In this document: in pieces, positions 61,258-64,000 of the stretch | How positions within the stretch are numbered: position 1 is the first letter of the stretch | Layout of the letters: each line of letters opens with the position of its first letter | Source: Paenibacillus zeirhizosphaerae | GTDB lineage: Bacteria; Bacillota; Bacilli; Paenibacillales; Paenibacillaceae | Reading direction: 5' to 3' | NCBI RefSeq assembly: GCF_030705605.1 | Contig: NZ_JAPCKK010000031.1 | Coordinates: forward strand, 1-64,000 | DNA: 64,000 nucleotides | Notes under the pieces: model-generated | Told to the model about the DNA's origin: nothing | The model's database searches: none | What the model saw: the letters and a program-made list of their open reading frames with translations, nothing else | Program-made: the position numbers and the translations under genes

Positions 61258-62313
61258 TCAAACCGACCAATCCTCCAGGGACAGCCCAGGCTCCGCTTTC
61301 ATATCCAGCGTCGTATATTGGCCTTGCTGCCATTTCAGATGAGCAGCCGCCCCGATCATGGCCGCATTATCGGTGCAGTACTTCAACGGCGGAATCAGCA
61401 GCCGCAGCCCTTCACGTTCGCAGCGCTCGCTCAGGGCTCTGCGCAGTCCCTGATTCGCGGCGACACCGCCGCATAACAGCAACTGCTGGCCGCCGAACTG
61501 CCGCATGGCACGGACGGCCTTCTCAACCAGCACCTCGACGACCGATTCCTGAAAGCCACGTGCCACAGCACCCGTATTCACCGCCTCGCCGCGCATTTTC
61601 ATCTGGTTGACCGCATTCAATACGGCCGATTTCAGGCCGCTGAAGCTGAAATCATACGAATCCGGCTCAAGCCACACCCGCGGCAGCGAAATCGCTTCTT
61701 CCGATTCCAGCGCGGCTCGGTCCACGTGGGGACCTCCCGGATACGGATATCCGATGGCTCTAGCGACCTTGTCATAGGCCTCACCAACCGCATCATCCCT
61801 TGTTCGGCCGATCATCTGGAACCGCCCAGGTGATTCCAGCAGCACCAGCTCTGTATGACCTCCGGATACCACCAATGCGATACAAGGATAGATGATTTGA
61901 TCCGTAAGATTGTTGGCATAAATGTGTCCAGCAATATGATGTGTACCAATCAGTGGCTTGCCGAAGGCCAGCGCAGCGCTCTTGGCTGCAACAATCCCTA
62001 CAAGCAGGGCCCCGACTAGCCCCGGTCCCTGCGTTACAGCTACAGCGGACAGCCGATCAGGAGTAATTCCCGAAGCGTTCATGGCTTCTTCCAGCATGAA
62101 TGTAATGCTCTCCACATGCTTGCGGGAAGCCACTTCAGGCACAACTCCTCCAAACTGCTGATGTGTGGCGATCTGGCTGGAGATAAGATTAGAGATCACC
62201 TCCTTGCCGTCCTTAACGACAGCTACCGCTGTTTCATCACAGCTTGTCTCGATCGCCAGTATATAACTGGTCCCAGCTGTTTCGTTCCCTTTGATGTCTT
62301 GTTCCTCCTGCAT
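61258..62313 (-). CDS. tsaD: tRNA t6A threonylcarbamoyltransferase TsaD
   Basis: An ATG at 62313 (MQEEQDIKGNETAGT) gives 351 residues. ASKHA-family hallmarks are YILAIETSCDETAVAVVKDG, the metal-binding IGTHHIAGHIYANNLTD (two His), PCIALVVSGGHTELVLLESP, KVARAIGYPYPGGPHVDRAA and LLCGGVAANQGLRRALSERC. With TsaB and TsaE it transfers threonylcarbamoyl to A37 of ANN-decoding tRNAs. It follows rimI with a two-base gap. Confidence 0.97.
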   Translation of the reverse strand: MQEEQDIKGNETAGTSYILAIETSCDETAVAVVKDGKEVISNLISSQIATHQQFGGVVPEVASRKHVESITFMLEEAMNASGITPDRLSAVAVTQGPGLVGALLVGIVAAKSAALAFGKPLIGTHHIAGHIYANNLTDQIIYPCIALVVSGGHTELVLLESPGRFQMIGRTRDDAVGEAYDKVARAIGYPYPGGPHVDRAALESEEAISLPRVWLEPDSYDFSFSGLKSAVLNAVNQMKMRGEAVNTGAVARGFQESVVEVLVEKAVRAMRQFGGQQLLLCGGVAANQGLRRALSERCEREGLRLLIPPLKYCTDNAAMIGAAAHLKWQQGQYTTLDMKAEPGLSLEDWSV

Positions 62314-62315
62314 CC

Positions 62316-62828
62316 TCAATCCTCTTCCTCTCCGCCGGAGCTCTCAGCAGGAGGCAAATCCGCCCACATAATGAGAGCATCTTCATGGTTATCCGAGTAG
62401 TAGCCTTTACGGAGACCAGCCGCTTCAAATCCTTTTTTCTCATATAAATTACGGGCAACGCTGTTGGAAACTCTGACCTCCAGCGTCATCCGCTTCATCC
62501 CCACGTATGCAGCCGTTCGCATCAGCTCGTCCAGAAGACGCTCGCCAAGTCCGCAGCCCCTGTATGCTTCACGGATCGCGATATTCGTTACATGAGCCTC
62601 ATCCATAATCGTCCACATCCCGGCATAGCCGATCGGCTCTCCGTCCAGCTCCATCATCATATATTTGGCAAAATGATTGTTGGCCAGCTCATTCCGGAAC
62701 GCCTCCCGCGTCCACGGTAAGGTAAACGATTCATGCTCAATGACCATCACGTCCGGTAGATCATCCATCGTCATCAACCGGAAAGACAGCTCCCCGGCCA
62801 AGCGTTTTGACTCCTCCATTCTATTCAA
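62316..62828 (-). CDS. rimI: Ribosomal protein S18 alanine N-acetyltransferase RimI
   Basis: The 170-residue GNAT protein has LPWTREAFRNELANNHFAKY, the acetyl-CoA loop IREAYRGCGLGERLLDELMR, and LEVRVSNSVARNLYEKKGFE, the RimI pattern. It acetylates the N-terminus of ribosomal protein bS18. It lies in the usual tsaB-rimI-tsaD order. Confidence 0.95.
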   Translation of the reverse strand: MNRMEESKRLAGELSFRLMTMDDLPDVMVIEHESFTLPWTREAFRNELANNHFAKYMMMELDGEPIGYAGMWTIMDEAHVTNIAIREAYRGCGLGERLLDELMRTAAYVGMKRMTLEVRVSNSVARNLYEKKGFEAAGLRKGYYSDNHEDALIMWADLPPAESSGGEEED

Positions 62829-62838
62829 CCGGCTCCCT

Positions 62839-63639
62839 TCAACGCTGACGCAGCAGGTTTACTTCCGCCTCCGCCAACTGGGTATAATTCGGAACGAGCG
62901 TATGCAGCTCGTCCTGTTCTCCATTCAATAACCGTTCAGCACCCAGCCGGCCGATCCAGCGTCCTTCCAGCTCATAAGGCAGCGCCTGCACCGGTATCTC
63001 CAGATCAGCCGCAGCTTGTACATGCAGCGCGATTTCACCTACGAACCACAGGACTGCAGGACGGCTGCCCTCATCCGTATCGGATAAGCGCTGCTTCAGC
63101 TCCTCTACCCAGGAAGTCATCAAGCGGATGCCGTCCTGCTCCAACCGAATGGGAGCCCCCTCTCCGTCCGCCGCAAAAAGCCCGGTGTACACCTGGCCGC
63201 GCCGCGCGTCCAACAACGGGATGATCCAGTGAACCGCACTGTCCTGCAGCGGAGCATGCTTGTCCATCAGCCCATTCTGCCCTCGAACCCAACCGCCCCA
63301 CGCCAGAGCGTGGAGCGTAGATACACCGGCTACCGGCACCTTCCATGCCCATGCCAGCGTCTTCGCCGCCGTCACCGCGATGCGGATTCCCGTGTATGAA
63401 CCGGGCCCCACACCGACCGCCAAGCCTGCAATGTCTCTGCCCGTCATTCCGGCATCGGTCAGCAAGCGCTGCAGCTCGGTAATGATATGCACAGAATGAT
63501 TGCGCTCCCCTTGAACATGGGCTTCCCCGATGACCTGCCGCCCATCCATTAACGATGCAGCCATAACGGTCGTCGCCGTATCTAACGCCAAAAACCGTTG
63601 TCTGGGCTGCTGCATTTCCTCTTCATTCATATACGTCAT
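62839..63639 (-). CDS. tsaB: tRNA t6A biosynthesis protein TsaB
   Basis: The ATG at 63639 overlaps the tsaE stop in an ATGA, which I take as the start, giving 266 residues. Motifs are RFLALDTATTVMAASLMDGR, NHSVHIITELQRLLTDAGMT, GVGPGSYTGIRIAVTAAKTL and HALAWGG. TsaB is the non-catalytic partner that stabilises TsaD and bridges TsaE. It differs from TsaD by lacking the metal-binding histidines. Confidence 0.95.
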   Translation of the reverse strand: MTYMNEEEMQQPRQRFLALDTATTVMAASLMDGRQVIGEAHVQGERNHSVHIITELQRLLTDAGMTGRDIAGLAVGVGPGSYTGIRIAVTAAKTLAWAWKVPVAGVSTLHALAWGGWVRGQNGLMDKHAPLQDSAVHWIIPLLDARRGQVYTGLFAADGEGAPIRLEQDGIRLMTSWVEELKQRLSDTDEGSRPAVLWFVGEIALHVQAAADLEIPVQALPYELEGRWIGRLGAERLLNGEQDELHTLVPNYTQLAEAEVNLLRQR

Positions 63640-64000
63640 GCTCCATTCTCTCTCAAACTCCGGCACCATTCGGCGTACACTTGGCCACAGCCCGTCAGAT
63701 GAAGCATCCGCTCATCCGCTGTAGCCGTTGTCTCCATAACGATGTGCAGCCGTTCTGCAGGCAGGAGAGAGGGGATCAGGCTTCCCCATTCCACAAGACA
63801 GACGCCGGTGCCGTAAAAATATTCATCCAGGCCAAGCTCCCCGGCTTCATGCTCATCGATCCGATATACATCCATATGGTATAAGGGCAATCGTCCTTCA
63901 TACTCCTTGATCAGGGTAAAGGTTGGACTGTTTACGACTCCCTGAACTCCAAGATGCTTGGCGAACGCTTTGGAGAACGCGGTTTTGCCAGCTCCCAGAT
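63636..64000 (-). CDS. tsaE: tRNA t6A biosynthesis ATPase TsaE (partial at window edge)
   Basis: The frame runs off the right end. The visible 121 residues include the Walker A remnant LGAGKTAFSKAFAKHLGVQG, VVNSPTFTLIKEYEGRLPLY, HMDVYRIDEHEAGELGLDEY and CLVEWGSLIPSLLP, all TsaE hallmarks. TsaE hydrolyses ATP to reset the TsaBD complex. Its start lies beyond 64000. The gene continues upstream of tsaB, as expected. Confidence 0.95.
   Translation of the reverse strand, partial: LGAGKTAFSKAFAKHLGVQGVVNSPTFTLIKEYEGRLPLYHMDVYRIDEHEAGELGLDEYFYGTGVCLVEWGSLIPSLLPAERLHIVMETTATADERMLHLTGCGQVYAEWCRSLRENGA

Overview
The window reads as a chromosomal segment of a spore-forming, S-layer-bearing Firmicute, most likely Paenibacillus. 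Supporting signs are AGGAGG-type ribosome binding sites, S-layer homology domains, a Tad/Flp pilus locus with a DUF5702-like protein, the cortex morphogenesis peptide CmpA, a BclA-like spore-surface collagen protein, CIRCE-controlled groESL, and two blocks whose gene order matches Bacillus subtilis. No complete mobile element, phage or CRISPR array is present, and the window cuts tsaE at its right end.

Layout. (1) 0.1-13.6 kb, minus strand: a Tad (type IVb pilus) operon, tadZ-tadA-tadB-tadC-flp-tadE-DUF5702-tadE-prepilin peptidase, followed by an SLH-domain protein and a 1,012-residue secreted protein. An intrinsic terminator lies between the likely promoter and the first gene. (2) 13.9-16.6 kb: a lipoprotein with a C-terminal membrane anchor, a nuclease lipoprotein, a DCC-family thiol protein and a small Cys-rich protein. 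(3) 16.8-28.1 kb: tRNA-Leu, orphan ureF, three small XRE regulators, a MarR regulator, tRNA-Leu and tRNA-Glu, a DeoR-HAD pair, a sugar ABC transporter with a GH43 glycosidase and divergent ArsR-like regulator, then tRNA-Ser and tRNA-Asn. The tRNA order resembles a B. subtilis tRNA cluster opened up by insertions. (4) 28.2-35.2 kb: sprT, cmpA, tex, ndoA/ndoAI, alr and a YdcC-like lipoprotein, a conserved housekeeping and sporulation block.

(5) 35.4-49.1 kb, accessory: an FMN riboswitch before an EamA transporter, a carboxylesterase, a GbsR-type regulator divergent from an OpuA osmoprotectant transporter whose permease carries two tandem binding domains, a secreted hydrolase, a licT-bglA aryl-beta-glucoside module with two RAT leaders and a cre site, a DUF2628 membrane protein and a PIN-domain toxin-antitoxin pair. 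(6) 49.1-53.4 kb: a segment bounded by two copies of the groEL 3' end, holding a NIPSNAP protein, a collapsed ISL3-type element and a large collagen-like protein. (7) 53.4-64 kb: groEL-groES, tatC-tatA, mogA-moaC, 5-formyl-THF cyclo-ligase, an ABC-F protein, a DnaA-box cluster, and tsaD-rimI-tsaB-tsaE for tRNA t6A modification.

The most notable observations are the tandem duplicated OpuA binding domain, the groEL 3'-end duplication bracketing 4.2 kb, the DnaA-box cluster, the FMN riboswitch on an EamA transporter, the terminator in the Tad leader, a dispersed structured repeat (about 115 bp period) seen at three loci, and the dispersed tRNA cluster. All product names come from reading motifs by eye; no database search was run.
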